Positions 48,399 to 61,091 of a stretch of DNA of 64,000 bases are shown piece after piece. Positions within the stretch are counted from its first letter, which is position 1. Each line of letters opens with the position of its first letter. The DNA is from Gigantopelta aegis (Eukaryota > Mollusca > Gastropoda > Neomphalida > Peltospiridae): assembly GCF_016097555.1 (NCBI RefSeq), contig NC_054706.1, positions 45,042,765 through 45,106,764 of the forward strand, given 5' to 3'. Position numbers and translations under genes: made by a program. The notes beneath the pieces are model-generated. The model had not been told where the DNA came from and did no database searches. It saw only the letters and a program-made list of their open reading frames with translations.

Positions 48399-49258
48399 CC
48401 TTATTTCCTTCCATTAGTATACTTAGTTGTGATATTAAACAAGACTTGAAAATAAGTCGTAAACACAAGCTGACAATGATCATATAATGTTTATCATTTT
48501 AATGTTACGTTGATAAACATGTACTGATACACCTTCTTCCCATTACTGCAGAACGTACGTGGCCTCAGACCACAATTAATTTCGCTATATGTTTCTATAT
48601 AGCCTTAGTGGCTATAACATTTTTATTAATATCAGCAGGCCCGTGCATGTGTGTATGTACCTTTGCCTACCTGGGGACACATACCCTGAAAAGGACAACC
48701 CCTGTTGTCCAGCTCTTTCTTCCAGCATATTGGTTTAAGCAAACACTCCCTCTAAACCAGGCCGGAGTACTCCCATTTTACACAAAAGGCACTACTTTTG
48801 CCTGGGCCGAAATTACCACAAACAAGTATTCAATGACAACAAGTTACACATGTTTACAAACTACATGATCTCCCCTGTCACTTCAGTCAAATAGTTGCCA
48901 CTTCATAGCTGTCTGCCATGAAATAATCACAGTCAAACAGCAGAGTACTTGCGCGGTCAAATTACCGGATTTTGGACAACCAAATGACCCTTAATGGGAA
49001 GATAACTGTAATCTGATGCCACGTCTCAAACCCGCGCGTGGTGGGATTGGTCGCGGGTTTCTATAATCTTTCTACATAAAATATCACTCAACATTACATT
49101 CTTTCTGATGCAATGTCCCGGGTGTCCCTGGCCATGCCATAGACCGGACCCGGGATAGACATGTCTGCAACCCCAGTGGTACAAAGACTTTTCACTCTTA
49201 TGCAATATTTTGACTTCTTATCGTAATCAGTGACATGAGTCGCGCTAATGATTATATC

Positions 49259-49330
49259 AGCAGAGTGGCGCAGTGGAAGCGTGCTGGGCCCATAACCCAG
49301 AGGTCCGTGGATCGAAACCACGCTCTGCTA
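49259..49330 (+). tRNA. Initiator tRNA-Met (CAT)
   Basis: Identical to the 29962 gene over 72 nt: acceptor AGCAGAG/CTCTGCT, anticodon CAT at 49291-49293, T-loop ATCGAAA. A-box-like TGGCGCAGTGG and B-box-like GGATCGAAACC are present. A T6 run follows near 49345. Confidence 0.95.
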
Positions 49331-50420
49331 ACGAATTTTAATATTTTTTAGTCTATTTTTTTGTTTGTTCTCTTGCTCTGCTAATTATTCGTATCTTTAT
49401 TTAGTTTTTACAAATCCAGAGACTTTAAATACAATTATGTACTATTCATTTATTATTTAAATATGAATATTCATAGATGATAAATAATAATTATGTACTA
49501 GTATGGGTATGTACTAGTATTATATAATAAACACATTAGAGTTACTTATGTTTTTGGATTTCTTCTTTAGTCTTCAGAAACGCCATAAATACAACATGAC
49601 TGACACCCCTTACAGGCGCGTGTGCGGCGGTCGTGTGTTTCTATCATCTTTCTACGTAAAATATCACTGAACATTATCAGTTTCTTTCTGATGCAACATT
49701 TTGATTTCTTATCGCAATACGTATACATTATATTGACACATCATTGCAAGCCAAAGTATTGTATTATGCGGAATGGTACCTTGGCTTGCGGCACTGCCGC
49801 GCTGTCAGCCCTTGGGTTCCACGGATGGAGCAGCGACCCTCCGCACTCGAGCTACGATTATGCACTCCATTTCGGGGAATCAACGGCTGAAGGACGGCAA
49901 ATTATGACTAACAGGACAAATGACATACGACTAGTTTTATTATATTTTCTATTTTACATAAATATATGTAAGTGTATAACTTGTAGATAAATGGGGTTTT
50001 TTTTTCGCTTTTTTTTTACTTCTTCTTTTTAGGAAACTATTGAGGTGGCTATCCTTTAACTGGACGCCGCAATAGTGTAAATAACCTGTTAGATATTATA
50101 ATTCATGTTACCAATAAGTGCAAATTTAGATACGATTTTTGAGGGGGTGGGAAATGAAATTTAACTTCTTACGCATGTATACAGTTATTGACATATTCTT
50201 CGTACCGACAGCTGACGACCAACATAATAAACGCCATAAGTTTTTGCAAATTCGTATTATTCATTTATTATTAAAATATGAATATTCATAGATGAATAAT
50301 AATGAATTATATGGATATGTATTTTATGCTACGTTCTGCACTGTGATATTTTAAAACATATAGACCAGTTTAAAATTTTGAGCTGTCCTAAAAATGAGTT
50401 TAATGTATCATGGGAATATA

Positions 50421-50954
50421 CACTCTTCAAAAAAGATGGGGAACTCTAATAAGAATTTACAATTGCCAAAATTGTAAGGTATATTAGCTGTGGAGAATGG
50501 TTATATGATAATAGTGAAGTAATTGGGCAAACATTACAACCGGTAGTTCAGTATTACAGTAGGTTTTATGACCACCAAAGATCACGAAGGACAATTGAGG
50601 TCAGAAGTGAAATTTTAAAGTTGATGTTTTGTTATCAGTAAATCGCAAATTCAAACAACAAAAATGACTAAAAACAAAACTGTATGATCAACAGAATGAA
50701 AAAGATTGACAGAAATAATGTTCCACAGTGATTAATCAACCTTCCTGGAAATTGTCAAAATCGAGAATGACACTCTACGCACGTGTACGGGGCAACTGCT
50801 TGATGCACGTGCAAACTATGGAATGTGTTTCGGTGTGTTGATAAACAGACTTGAACGTTCTTTACTAGTATGTCTGTGGTCAAAACGTATGTTCGGTCCA
50901 ATAGTTGATATTAACATTAATATTTCTGGTTCCCCTACTTTTTTAAAGAGTATA
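50421..50954. mobile_element. Tc1/mariner-type MITE inside unit 1
   Basis: Ends cactcttcaaaaaagatggg and ctacttttttaaagagta are imperfect inverted repeats, with TA outside. About 535 bp, non-coding. A worn copy is in unit 2 (about 53374-53898); the unit near 58980 has an uninterrupted site. Confidence 0.75.
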
Positions 50955-51343
50955 TTTTGAACTTTCGTTTTCATTGTGGTCACATCCTCGTATTCAGAAA
51001 AAATGTTTTAGTGATCGCTAGTGAACTGGAGCTGGGTATTCTACTCGAGTTCATCCAAACAGGTTTCAACTGGGGCACGTGGGACACTACGTGTGAGCGC
51101 ACGTGTGTGTATACTGTGTTCATGCCTTGTTGATCAAACTATATTTTACAGGTTGTTTCCTATATGTATAATTGATAGAAAGAAATTAGATAAAACAAAA
51201 ACTAAAGGTAACGGTTAAACTGGGAATAAATCGCACAGTACTGACATCGAATTAATGATATATAACATATCTGTATTTCATACAAACTTAACGTAGACCT
51301 ACTCTAATAGTAAATTAAATTTGGTCTCAGATACAATGCATTG

Positions 51344-54285
51344 CCTTATTTCCTTCCATTAGTATACTTAGTTGTGATATTAAACAAGACTTGAAAATAA
51401 GTCGTAAACACAATTTGACAATGATCATATAATGTTTATCATTTTAATGTTACGTTGATAAACATGTACTGATACACCTTCTTCCCATTACTGCAGAACG
51501 TACGTGGCCTCAGACCACAATTAATTTCGCTATATGTTTCTATATAGCCTTAGTGGCTATAACATTTTTATTAATATCAGCAGGCCCGTGCATGTGTGTA
51601 TGTACCTTTGCCTGCCCGGGGACACATACCCTGAAAAGGACAACCCCTGTTGTCCAGCTCTTTCCTCCAGCATATTGGTTTAAGCAAACACTCCCTCTAA
51701 ATCAGGCCGGAGTACTCCCATTTTACACAAAAGGCACTACTTTTGCCTGGGCCGAAATTACCACAAACAAGTATTCAATGACACATTTTTTACACATACA
51801 AACTACATGATCTCCCCTGTCACTTCAGTCAAATAGTTGCCACTTCATAGCTGTCTGCCATGAAATAATCACAGTCAAACAGCAGACTACTTGCGCGGTC
51901 AAATTACCGGATTTTGGACAACCAAATGGCCCTTAATGGGAAGATAACTGTAATCTGATGCCACGTCTCAAACCCGCGCGTGGTGGGATTGGTCGCGGGT
52001 TTCTATAATCTTTCTACATAAAATATCACTCAACATTACATTCTTTCTGATGCAATGTCCCGGGTGTCCCTGGCCATGCCATAGACCGGACCCGGGATAG
52101 ACATGTCTGCAACCCCAGTGGTACAAAGACTTTTCACTCTTATGCAATATTTTGACTTCTTATCGTAATCAGTGACATGAGTCGCGCTAATGATTATATC
52201 AGCAGAGTGGCGCAGTGGAAGCGTGCTGGGCCCATAACCCAGAGGTCCGTGGATCGAAACCACGCTCTGCTAACAATTTATTATTTTTTTAAGTCTATTT
52301 TTTTTTGTTCTCTTGCTCTATTAATTATTCGTATCTTTATTTAGTTTTTACAAATCCAGAGACTTTAAATACAATTATGTACTATTCATTTATTATTTAA
52401 ATATGAATATTCATAGATGATAAATAATAATTATGTACTAGTATGGGTATGTACTAGTATTATATAATAAACACATTAGAGTTACTTATGTTTTTGGATT
52501 TCTTCTTTAGTCTTCAGAAACGCCATAAATACAACATGTCTGACACCCCTTACAGGCGCGTGTGCGGCGGTCGTGTGTTTCTATCATCTTTCTACGTAAA
52601 ATATCACTGAACATTATCAGTTTCTTTCTGATGCAACATTTTGATTTCTTATCGCAATACGTATACATTATATTGACACATCATTGCAAGCCAAAGTATT
52701 GTATAATGCGGAATGGTACCTTGGCTTGCGGCACTGCCGCGCTGTCAGCCCTTGGGTTCCACGGTGGAAAAGCGGTTGGACCCTCCGCACTCGAGCTACG
52801 ATGGGAATGCACTCCATTTCGGGGAATCAATTTTGAAGGACGGCAAATTATGACTCACAGGACAAATGACATACGACTAGTTTTATTATATTTTCTATTT
52901 TACATAAATATATGTGCGTGTATAACTTGTAGATAAATGGACATGTTCCAACTTTTTTTCGCTTTTTTTCCCTTCTTCAGATTTAGGAAACTATTTAGGT
53001 GGCTATCCTTTAACTGGACGCCGCAATAGTGTAAATAACCTGTTAGATATTATAATTCATGTTACCAATAAGTGCAAATTTAGATACGATTTTTGAGGGG
53101 GTGGGAAATGAAATTTAATCTTACGCATGTATACAGTTAATCGGATATTCTTCGTACCGACAGCTGACGACCAAATAATAAACGAACATAAGTTTTTGCA
53201 AATTCGTGATTATTCATTTATTATTGACATTGAAATGAATATTCATAGATGAATATATTGAATTATATGGATAACGGTTTTATGCTACGTTCTGCACTGT
53301 GATATTTTAAAACATATAGCAAAGTTTAAAATTTTGAGCTGTCCTAAAAATGAGTTTAATGTATCAAAGGAATATACACTCTGAATGGAAGATGGGGAAC
53401 TCTAAATAAGAATTTACAATTGCCAAAATTGTAAGGTATTTAGCTGTGGAAAATGGTTAATATGATAATAGTGAAGTAATGGGCAAAAATAAACGTAACC
53501 GGTAGTTCAGTATTACCAAAGGTTTTATGACCACCAAAGTCCACGAAGGACAATTGAGGTCAGAAGTGAAATTTAAAATTGATGTTTTGTTCTCAGTAAA
53601 TCGCAAATTCAAACAATAAAATGACTTAAAACAAAACTGTATGATCAAAAGAATGAAAAAGATTGACAGAAATATTGTTAAAACAGTGATTATTCAACCT
53701 TCCTGGATATTGTCAAAATCGAGAATGACACTCTATACGTGTACGGTCCAACTGCTTGATGCACGTGCACATTAGAGGAATGTGGTTTCGGTGTGTTCAT
53801 AAACAGCCTTGAATACTTTTAGGATGTCTGTGGTCAAAACGTATGTTCGGTCCAATGATATTAACGTATGCGGGGGTTCCCTACTTTTTTTAAGACTAAG
53901 TTGGTTAACATTGTCCTCACATCCTATATTCAGAACATCAATGTTTTAGTGATCGCTAGTGAACTGGAGCTGGGTATTCTACTCGAGTTCATCCAAACAG
54001 GTTTATCAACTGGGGCACGTGGAACACTACGTGTGAGCGCACGTGTCCGTGTATACTGTGTTCATGCCTTGTTGATCAAACTATATTTTACAGGTTGTTT
54101 CCTATATGTATAATTGATAGAAAGAAATTAGATAAAACTAAAACTAAAGGTAACGGTTAAACTGGGAATAAATCGCACAGTACTGACATCCAATTAATGA
54201 TATACAACATATCTGTATTTCATACAAACTTAACGTAGACCTACTCTAATAGTAAATTAAATTTGGTCTCAGATACAATGCATTG
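51344..54285 (+). repeat. tRNA-iMet array, long unit 2
   Basis: Nearly identical to unit 1 up to about 53100, then increasingly different by small indels and substitutions. Confidence 0.93.
52201..52272 (+). tRNA. Initiator tRNA-Met (CAT)
   Basis: Same 72-nt sequence as the other intact copies, with a T7 terminator downstream near 52286. Confidence 0.95.
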
Positions 54286-55130
54286 CCTTATTTCCTTCCA
54301 TTAGTATACTTAGTTGTGATATTAAACAAGACTTGAATATAAGTCGTAAATATGACAATATATATAATGTTTATCATTTTAATGTTACGTTGATAAACAT
54401 GTACTGACATTTTCTTCCCATTACTGCACAACCTACGTGGCCTCAGACCACAAATAATTTCGCTTTATGTTCTATATACTAGTGGCTATAACATTTTTAT
54501 TAATATCAGCAGGCTTCGTGCATGTGTGTTTACCTTTGCCTGCCTGGGGACAGTACCCTGAAAATACTATGTTGTGGAAGCTCTTTCCTCCATGTATAAT
54601 TGATGGAAACAATCCCTCTAAACCAGGCCGGAGTACTAACATTTTAAACAAAAGGCAATACTTTTGCACTGGGCCGAAATTACCACATGCCGTATTCACG
54701 TGACTCTATTTTATACATGTTTACAAACTACATGTCTAAATTCACTTCAGTCAAATAGTTGCCACTTCATTTCTGTCTGCCAGTGACTTAATTGTGTCAA
54801 ACAGCAGACTACCTTTTCCGGTCAAATACCTGATTTTGAACGGCCAAAAAACTTGTAACGGTGAAGATAAATAAAATCTGATGCCAAGTTCTTTAAACAA
54901 ACCCGCAATTGGTAAAATTGTTCGCGGGTTCAGATTTTCTTTCTACATAATATATCACTGAACATTACATTCATGGTGGCGCAATGTGCGTGTGTCCGTG
55001 GCCATGTGTTAGAGGGGGACCCGGGATCACCTGTCTGCAACCCCAGTGGTACAAAGACTTTTCTTTCTGATGCAATATTTTTACTTCTTATCGTAATCGA
55101 GTGACATGAGTCGCAAAAATTGATTATATC

Positions 55131-55203
55131 AGCAGAGTGGCGCAGTGGAAGCGTGCTGGGCCCATAACCCAGAGGTCCGTGGATCGAAACCACTGCTCTG
55201 CTA
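55131..55203 (+). tRNA. Initiator tRNA-Met (CAT), one-base insertion
   Basis: 73 nt: an extra T between the T-stem and the 3' acceptor strand (CCACTGCTCTG). This should disturb the stem junction, so it is a likely pseudogene unless the base is a sequence error. Confidence 0.75.
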
Positions 55204-56007
55204 ACGAAGTTTTTACTAAAGCATATTTTTCAGTCTGATTTTTTTGTTTGTTCTCTTGCTCTGTTAATTATTCGTATCTTTATTTAGTTTTTACAAATCC
55301 AGAGACTTTAAATACAATTATGTACTGTTTATTTATTATTTAAATATGAATATTCATAGATGATAAATAATAATTATGTACTAGTATGGGTATGTACTAG
55401 TATTATATAATATACACATTAGAGTTACTTATGTTTTTGGATTTCTTCTTTATCTTCAGAAACGCCATAAATACAACATGTCTGACACTCCTTGCAGGCG
55501 TGTGTGCGGGGGTCGTGTGTTGCTAACATCTTTCTACATAAAAAATCACTGAACATCAGGAGTTTCGGGACGTAACCCAGTGGTTTCTTATCGCAATACG
55601 TATACATTATATTGACACATCGATTCCAAGCCAAAGTATTCATTGGGCGGAATGGTACCACGACTGGTGTAACAAATGCCGTGGTATGTACAGCCTGTCT
55701 GTGGGATGGATGCATAGCAACGATCCCTGCCGCTACTCGAAAAGCTACGATTATGCACAGCCATTTCCTCTCTATACGTCTGAAGGACGGCAAATTATGT
55801 CTGTCGACATATAACCGTAAATATAAAATTGTTGAGTGCGTCGTTTTTTACTTCTTCATTTTAGGAAACTTCTGAGGTGAACTATCCTTTTTTTGTTCTG
55901 ATGCAATATTTGAAATCTTATCGTTAGATATTATAATTCATATTACGCAATAAGTGCAATATTAGATACGATATATATAGGGGGTGGGAAATGAAATTTA
56001 ACTTATA

Positions 56008-56041
<34 letters not shown>

Positions 56042-56053
56042 GACAGCTGACGA

Positions 56054-56088
<35 letters not shown>

Positions 56089-56090
56089 TA

Positions 56091-56162
56091 AGCAAAGTGT
56101 CATAGAGGATTTATGCTGACCCTATGACCCCGAGGTTCGTGGATCAAAATAATGTTCTGCTA
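56091..56162 (+). pseudogene. tRNA-iMet relic
   Basis: 72 nt aligned end to end with the gene, but with many changes in all arms, including the anticodon region (CCCTATGACC). Confidence 0.75.
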
Positions 56163-56302
56163 TGCGATATTTGTTTTTCTATGCTACCCTAGTTTTAAAC
56201 ACTACAGTGATATTTTACTATTAGAGACATATTTTGACAACTAAAATCAGACACTACTAGATTTTATTATTTAGATTATCCATTTACGTATTCCATGATT
56301 GC

Positions 56303-56492
56303 TCTATCAAAGGTCGTGGTATGTGCTATCCTGTCTGTTGGATGTTGCATATAAAAGATCCCTTGCTACTTGGAAAAAAGTATCGGGTTTCCTCTCAAAG
56401 ACTATATGTCGAAACTAACAAATGTCGGACATCCAATAGCTGATGATTAATAAATCAATGTGCTCTAGTGGTGTCGTTAAACAAAACAAACT
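56303..56492 (+). mobile_element. SINE type A, 3' part
   Basis: caaaggtcgtggtatgtgct, gcatataaaagatcccttgc, tail gtcgttaaacaaaacaaac. Confidence 0.85.
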
Positions 56493-57120
56493 TGACCATT
56501 TCCGTACATCCGAAGTGTTTCTGGTCATCCTAATGCTTTTAATATCACAAAATGCTTTTTTTATATACATCAATTTAAAAACGCACGTGCGTCTGAGAAG
56601 TGACGGTTATGGAGTCAAGTTCTAATCAAGTTTTAGGGGTATTTCATCGTTTCAACGCCACAGACTTGTATCACTCTGTAACGTTGTGACGTAATTAAAA
56701 TGTGTTACAGGTTTGTAGATTAACCAAACTTGGTGTCCATTTTTATAGGTTCAAACTATGGTCTACGATTTTTTTTCTGCAACTCTCTTACAAATTATTC
56801 ATAACTTTATTTAGTTTTTGCAAACTCAAAGACTTTAAATACACTATGTATTATTCATTTATTATTAAAACACGAATATTCATAGATGAATAATAATGAG
56901 TATACTAGTATTTGATAATATACACATTAGAATAGCATATGTTTTTGGATGTCTTAATCTAAAATGTCACAAATACAATATATGTCTGACACTCCATGCA
57001 GGCACGTATGCGGAGGTGGAAGGATGAGGGGTTATATCTGCAAGCTTGCGCATACACGCATAACTTAACTTCGTGCAGTTAAAAATACTTACGTGCAAAA
57101 CAATTCTTATACAAACAAAA
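56493..57120 (+). repeat. Array spacer without a tRNA gene
   Basis: From about 56780 it matches the sequence downstream of the tRNA genes (actttatttagtttttgcaa, atattcatagatgaataata) and the next promoter-side block (tgtctgacactccatgcagg). The first 290 bp are unassigned. Confidence 0.7.
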
Positions 57121-57124
57121 AGGG

Positions 57125-57310
57125 CATTTGAACACATTTTTTTTTTGGGGGGGGGGCGCCCCCCTGGTCCCCCCTCTGGATCCGTCCCTGCTTACACTGG
57201 TTTTACATAATTATATATAGGCCTAAATAATATTTTTATATACTTACCATTTATGACACCCAATAGCCGATGTGTATTTTAGTGCTTGGATGTCGTTAAA
57301 CATTCATTCA
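57125..57310. repeat. G/C-run element fragment and SINE tail iii
   Basis: Long T, G and C runs ending tctggatccgtccctgctta, then gacacccaatagccgatgtg and gtcgttaaacattcattcat. Confidence 0.55.
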
Positions 57311-57315
57311 TGCAC

Positions 57316-57590
57316 AGGGGCGGGACGTAGCCCAGTGGTAAAGCGTTCGCTTGATGCGTGGTCGGTCTGGGATCGATCCCCGTCGGTGGAGCCATTGGGC
57401 TATTTCTCGTTCCAGCCAGTGCTCCACAAAGGCCGTGCTATGTACTATCCTGCCTGTGGGATGGTGCATATAAAAGATCCCTTGCTGCTAATCGAAAAGA
57501 GTAGCCCACGAAGTATCTGTGTGTCTGACGCCATATAACCGTAAATAAAATTTGTTGAGTGCGTCGTTAAATAAAACATTTCCTTCTTCA
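57316..57590 (+). mobile_element. SINE type A with tail ii
   Basis: Head aggggcgggacgtagcccag with gtggtaaagcgttcgct, body, tail atataaccgtaaataaaatt and gtgcgtcgttaaataaaac. Confidence 0.9.
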
Positions 57591-58098
57591 TTCATGCACA
57601 ATGTGTTAACAAAATAAATCTTCCAAGGAAACGAAGGACAACATAAAAAATTGCCTGCTATTTTAAAATAGAGGGAAGCAACTCATCCTACACATTAAGG
57701 AAAGTATGAACATAATGTGCGCCCTGCACTAGTCGTAAAGACAAACTGACAATGACTATAATAGTTTTAATGTTTATTATTTTAATATTACGCTGATAAA
57801 CATGTACTTATTGCTACACCTCTTCCCATTACAGCAGAACATATGTACCTGAAACCCGCGCGTGGTGGTAGGGGTCGCGGTTTTTCACCATCTTTCTACA
57901 TAAAATTTCACTCAACATTACATTCTTTCTGATTCAGTATCCCGGGTCAGGTCCCTAGCCATGCCATAGACCGGACCCGGGATAGACATGCCTGACACCC
58001 GTGACGTAAGTACAAAGAGTTTTCACTCTATGATGCAATAGTTTGACTTCTTATCGTAAGCAGTATACCCTGACATGACTCGCATTAATTATTATGGC

Positions 58099-58170
58099 AG
58101 CAGAGTGGCGCAGTGGAAGCGTGCTGGGCCCATAACCCAGAGGTCCGTGGATCGAAACCACGCTCTGCTA
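58099..58170 (+). tRNA. Initiator tRNA-Met (CAT)
   Basis: Identical 72-nt sequence with all initiator marks; a T8 terminator follows near 58184. Confidence 0.95.
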
Positions 58171-58674
58171 ATCATTTTATGTGTTTTTTTTGTCACTTTC
58201 TTTTTTTTCTTTTTTTGCTCTATTAATTATTCATATCTTTATTTAGTTTTTACAAATTCAGAGACTTTAAATACAAGTATGTACTATTCATTTATTATTA
58301 AAATATGAATATTCCTAGATGAAAAATAATAATTATGTACTCGTATGATATAATAAACACATTAGAGATGCATTTTTTGATTTCTTCTTTATTCTTTAGA
58401 AATGCCACAAATAAAATATATGTCTGACCCCCCCCCCCCCCCCCCTTGCAGGGGCGTGTGTGTGGGTAGGGGAATCGCGGGTTTCTATCATCTTTCTACA
58501 TGATGTATCACTGAACATCGATTTCTTTGTGAATCAACATTTTGACTTCTCATCGCAATACGTATACATTGACACATCTTGCAAGCCAAGAGACCACCAT
58601 TCTGCAATAATTATAAGGAATGGTACCTTGGCTTGCGAAGATTACATTGACATGAGTCGTAATAATACTGTATT

Positions 58675-58746
58675 AGCAGAGTGGCGCAGTGGAAGCGTGC
58701 TGGGCCCATAACCCAGAAGTCCGTGGATCGAAACCACGCTCTGCTA
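58675..58746 (+). tRNA. Initiator tRNA-Met (CAT), one substitution
   Basis: As the other copies except A for G in the variable loop (CCCAGAAGTCC). The cloverleaf is unaffected. T6 follows directly. Confidence 0.92.
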
Positions 58747-59350
58747 TTCCTTTTTTGTGTTTTCTCTCGCTCTCGTAATTATCTATAAATTTATTGTGGT
58801 GGGTTTTGTTTTGCAAATTCCTATTATTCATTTATTATTAAAATATGAATATTCATAGCTGAATAATAATGTATTATATGGGTATGTACCAGTATTATTT
58901 TATGCTAAGTTCTGCATTATGGTATTTTGAAACATATAGACCAGTTTAAAATTATGAGCTGTCCTAAAATGAGTTTAATGCATCATATATATATTGAGAT
59001 TTTGTTTTAAGTGTGGTCACAGCCTCGTATTAAGAAAGAAAAAAAAGTTTTTGTGAACTGGATCTGGTTATTCTACTCGGGTTCATCCAAAAAGGTTTCA
59101 ACGAGGGTACGTTTGAACGCATGTGTGTTTATACTGTGTTCATGCCTAGATGATCAAACTATATTTTACAGGTGGTTTCCTATATGTATAATGAATGGAA
59201 AGAAATAAGATAAAACAAAAACGTACGGTAACGGTTAAACCGGGAATAAATCACACAGTACTAACATCCAATGCCGTATCACGTATCTTTATTTTATACA
59301 AGCTTAACGTACTCTATGTGTAAATTAAGTTAGGTCTCAGATAGCATGTG

Positions 59351-59790
59351 TTCCCTTATTTCTTTCAACCAGTATACTTAATTTATTATTAAAATAGTCA
59401 TAGATGAATAGATGAATAATAATAATTATACTAGTATTTGATAATATAGTCTATTATAGAGCAGCATATGTTTTTAGATGACTTACACCTAAAATGCCAC
59501 AAATACAATATATGTCTAACACTTCATGCAGGCACTTTTGCGGAGATGGGAAAGGGGGGGAGGGGGGGGGGGGGGGTCGCGGGTTCCTATCATCTTTCTA
59601 CATAAAATATCACAGAACTTTTTTTTTCTGATGCAATAGTTTGACTTCTTATCGTAAGCAGTATACACTGACATGAATAGCACTGAAAGTATTTGAGCAG
59701 AGTGGCCAGTGGAAGCGTGCTGGGCCCATAACCCAGAGGTCCGTGGATCGAAACCACGCTCTGCTAATCATTTTTTTTTTTTTTTTCTCC
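59351..59790 (+). repeat. tRNA-iMet array, unit 6 (5' side)
   Basis: Shortened spacer with a long G run (59545-59575) before ctttctacataaaatatcac and the tRNA-like gene. Unit sequence resumes at 60617. Confidence 0.8.
59696..59766 (+). tRNA. Initiator tRNA-Met (CAT), one-base deletion
   Basis: 71 nt: one G is missing from the D-arm/A-box (GTGGCCAGTGG). This weakens both the D-stem and the internal promoter; a possible pseudogene. A T18 run follows. Confidence 0.75.
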
Positions 59791-59951
59791 CGCTCTGGTA
59801 ATTTGTTTCGTCTTTCGCTCTTAGTTTTTGCAAATTCAAAGACTTTAAATATCTATTATTCATTTATTATTACAAAATGAATATTCATAGATTAATAATA
59901 ATTATGTATTATATGGGTTTGTACTAGTATTATTTATGCTAATTTTTGAAT

Positions 59952-60225
59952 TGTTCGCTTGATGCGTGATCGGTCTAGGATCGATCCCTGTCTGTGGGCC
60001 CATTGGGCTATTTCTCGTAAAAACCAGTGCACAATGACGTGGTATGTGCTATCCTGTTTGTGGAATGGTGCATATAAAAGATCCCTTACTACTAATGGTA
60101 AAATGTAGCGGTTTCCTCTTTAAGATTATATGTCAAAATTACCAAATGTCTAACACCCAATAGCCGATGATTAATAAATCAATGTGCTCCGGTGGCGTCA
60201 TTAAACAAACAAACAAACAAAACAT
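59952..60225 (+). mobile_element. SINE type A
   Basis: Starts within the head (cgcttgatgcgtgatcggtc); tail gtcattaaacaaacaaaca. Confidence 0.85.
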
Positions 60226-60302
60226 TCAGCATATTTTGAAGCATGAAGACCTGTATGAAATTATGCCTCATATTCAGAAAAATACATGTTTTAGTGATCA
60301 AT

Positions 60303-60616
60303 AGGAAGGAAGGAAGGAACTGTTTTATTTAACGACGCACTCAACACATTTTATTTACGGTACTGGCGTCGGAGATATGGTTAAGGACCACATAGATATT
60401 GAGGGAGGAAACCCGCTGTGGCAACTTCTTGGGCTACTATTTTCGATTAGCAGCAAGTGATCCCATAGACAGGATAGCACATACCACAGCTTTTGATATA
60501 CCAGTCGTGGTGCACTGGCTGGAGCGAGAAATAGCCCAATGGGCCCACCGATGGGGATCGATCCCAAACCGACCGCGCATCAAGCGAGTGCTTTACCACT
60601 GGGCTACGCCCTGCCC
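60303..60616 (-). mobile_element. SINE type A with tail ii, full length, inserted in the array
   Basis: (GGAA)n, complement of tail ii, body and complete head (gctttaccactgggctacgc). Unit sequence is interrupted at gtgatcaatag and resumes near tatcgatagtgaactggagc, so a short target duplication is likely. Confidence 0.88.
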
Positions 60617-60773
60617 TAGTTATCGATAGTGAACTGGAGCTGGGTATTCTGTATTATGCTCGTCTAAGAAAGTTTCAGCTGGGGCATATGGGGTAGTACG
60701 TGTGTGTTGTGTGTGTGTGTGTATGATGGTATGCTTTTTTTACCATTCATACAGTAAATATCTTACTACTGAC

Positions 60774-60892
60774 CAGGCCTAATTCACTAAACTCTCGCAA
60801 CTTTGCGATCTCGCAGTGCAATGCTAAAAGACTTGCAAAGAGGATACTTTGTTGTCTAGCTGAGCCTAAGAGAGCTTTGTGAATTAGGCCAC
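60774..60892. mobile_element. Short palindromic MITE-like element
   Basis: ggcctaattcactaaactct and agagagctttgtgaattagg are inverted ends of a 119-bp hairpin, similar in plan to 12533-12641. Confidence 0.7.
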
Positions 60893-61091
60893 AGGTTCGC
60901 AACGAACGGGTTTGTTTTATTTATCAATGTTTAAGGTGAAAGTTAAAAATTGCATTTGACTTAATATATCAGATGCAAGCAGTAGGTTTATATTGTGGCT
61001 GGCCGTACGCACGGATCTCTCACTAGAAACTCATTTTTGAAAAGCCGGTTAAAAACAAAATGCCGTAATACATTTAGTTTCAACGAAAGCG

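Larger units (their letters stand above)
48399..51343 (+). repeat. tRNA-iMet array, long unit 1
   Basis: Starts ccttatttccttccattagt and is followed by a near-identical unit 2945 bp on. Contents: the block shared with 15000-15332, a tRNA-iMet, a tRNA-less half-unit (49600-50010) with an inverted repeat gcaagccaaag / accttggcttgc, and a Tc1-like MITE (50421-50954). Confidence 0.93.
54286..56280 (+). repeat. tRNA-iMet array, damaged unit 3
   Basis: Follows units 1-2 in order but with many small differences. At 55560-55850 it alternates between unit sequence and SINE A words (gggacgtaacccagtgg, ccgtggtatgtac, acatataaccgtaaata). At 55990-56084 it alternates with (AT)n. Confidence 0.85.
57720..59350 (+). 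repeat. tRNA-iMet array, short units 4 and 5
   Basis: Two tRNA genes 576 bp apart, each preceded by the conserved block ctttctacataaaatttcac (or variant) and cttatcgtaagcagt. 576 bp appears to be the basic repeat length. This copy has no MITE at the site used in unit 1. Confidence 0.85.

Noticed and set aside
48117-48487. Four frames spanning the N run
   Set aside because: Unknown bases only; no sequence content.
49622-52936. 122- and 124-codon frames repeated in units 1 and 2
   Set aside because: Repeated because the unit is duplicated; composition is that of the spacer, the frame is lost in other units, and no domain is present.
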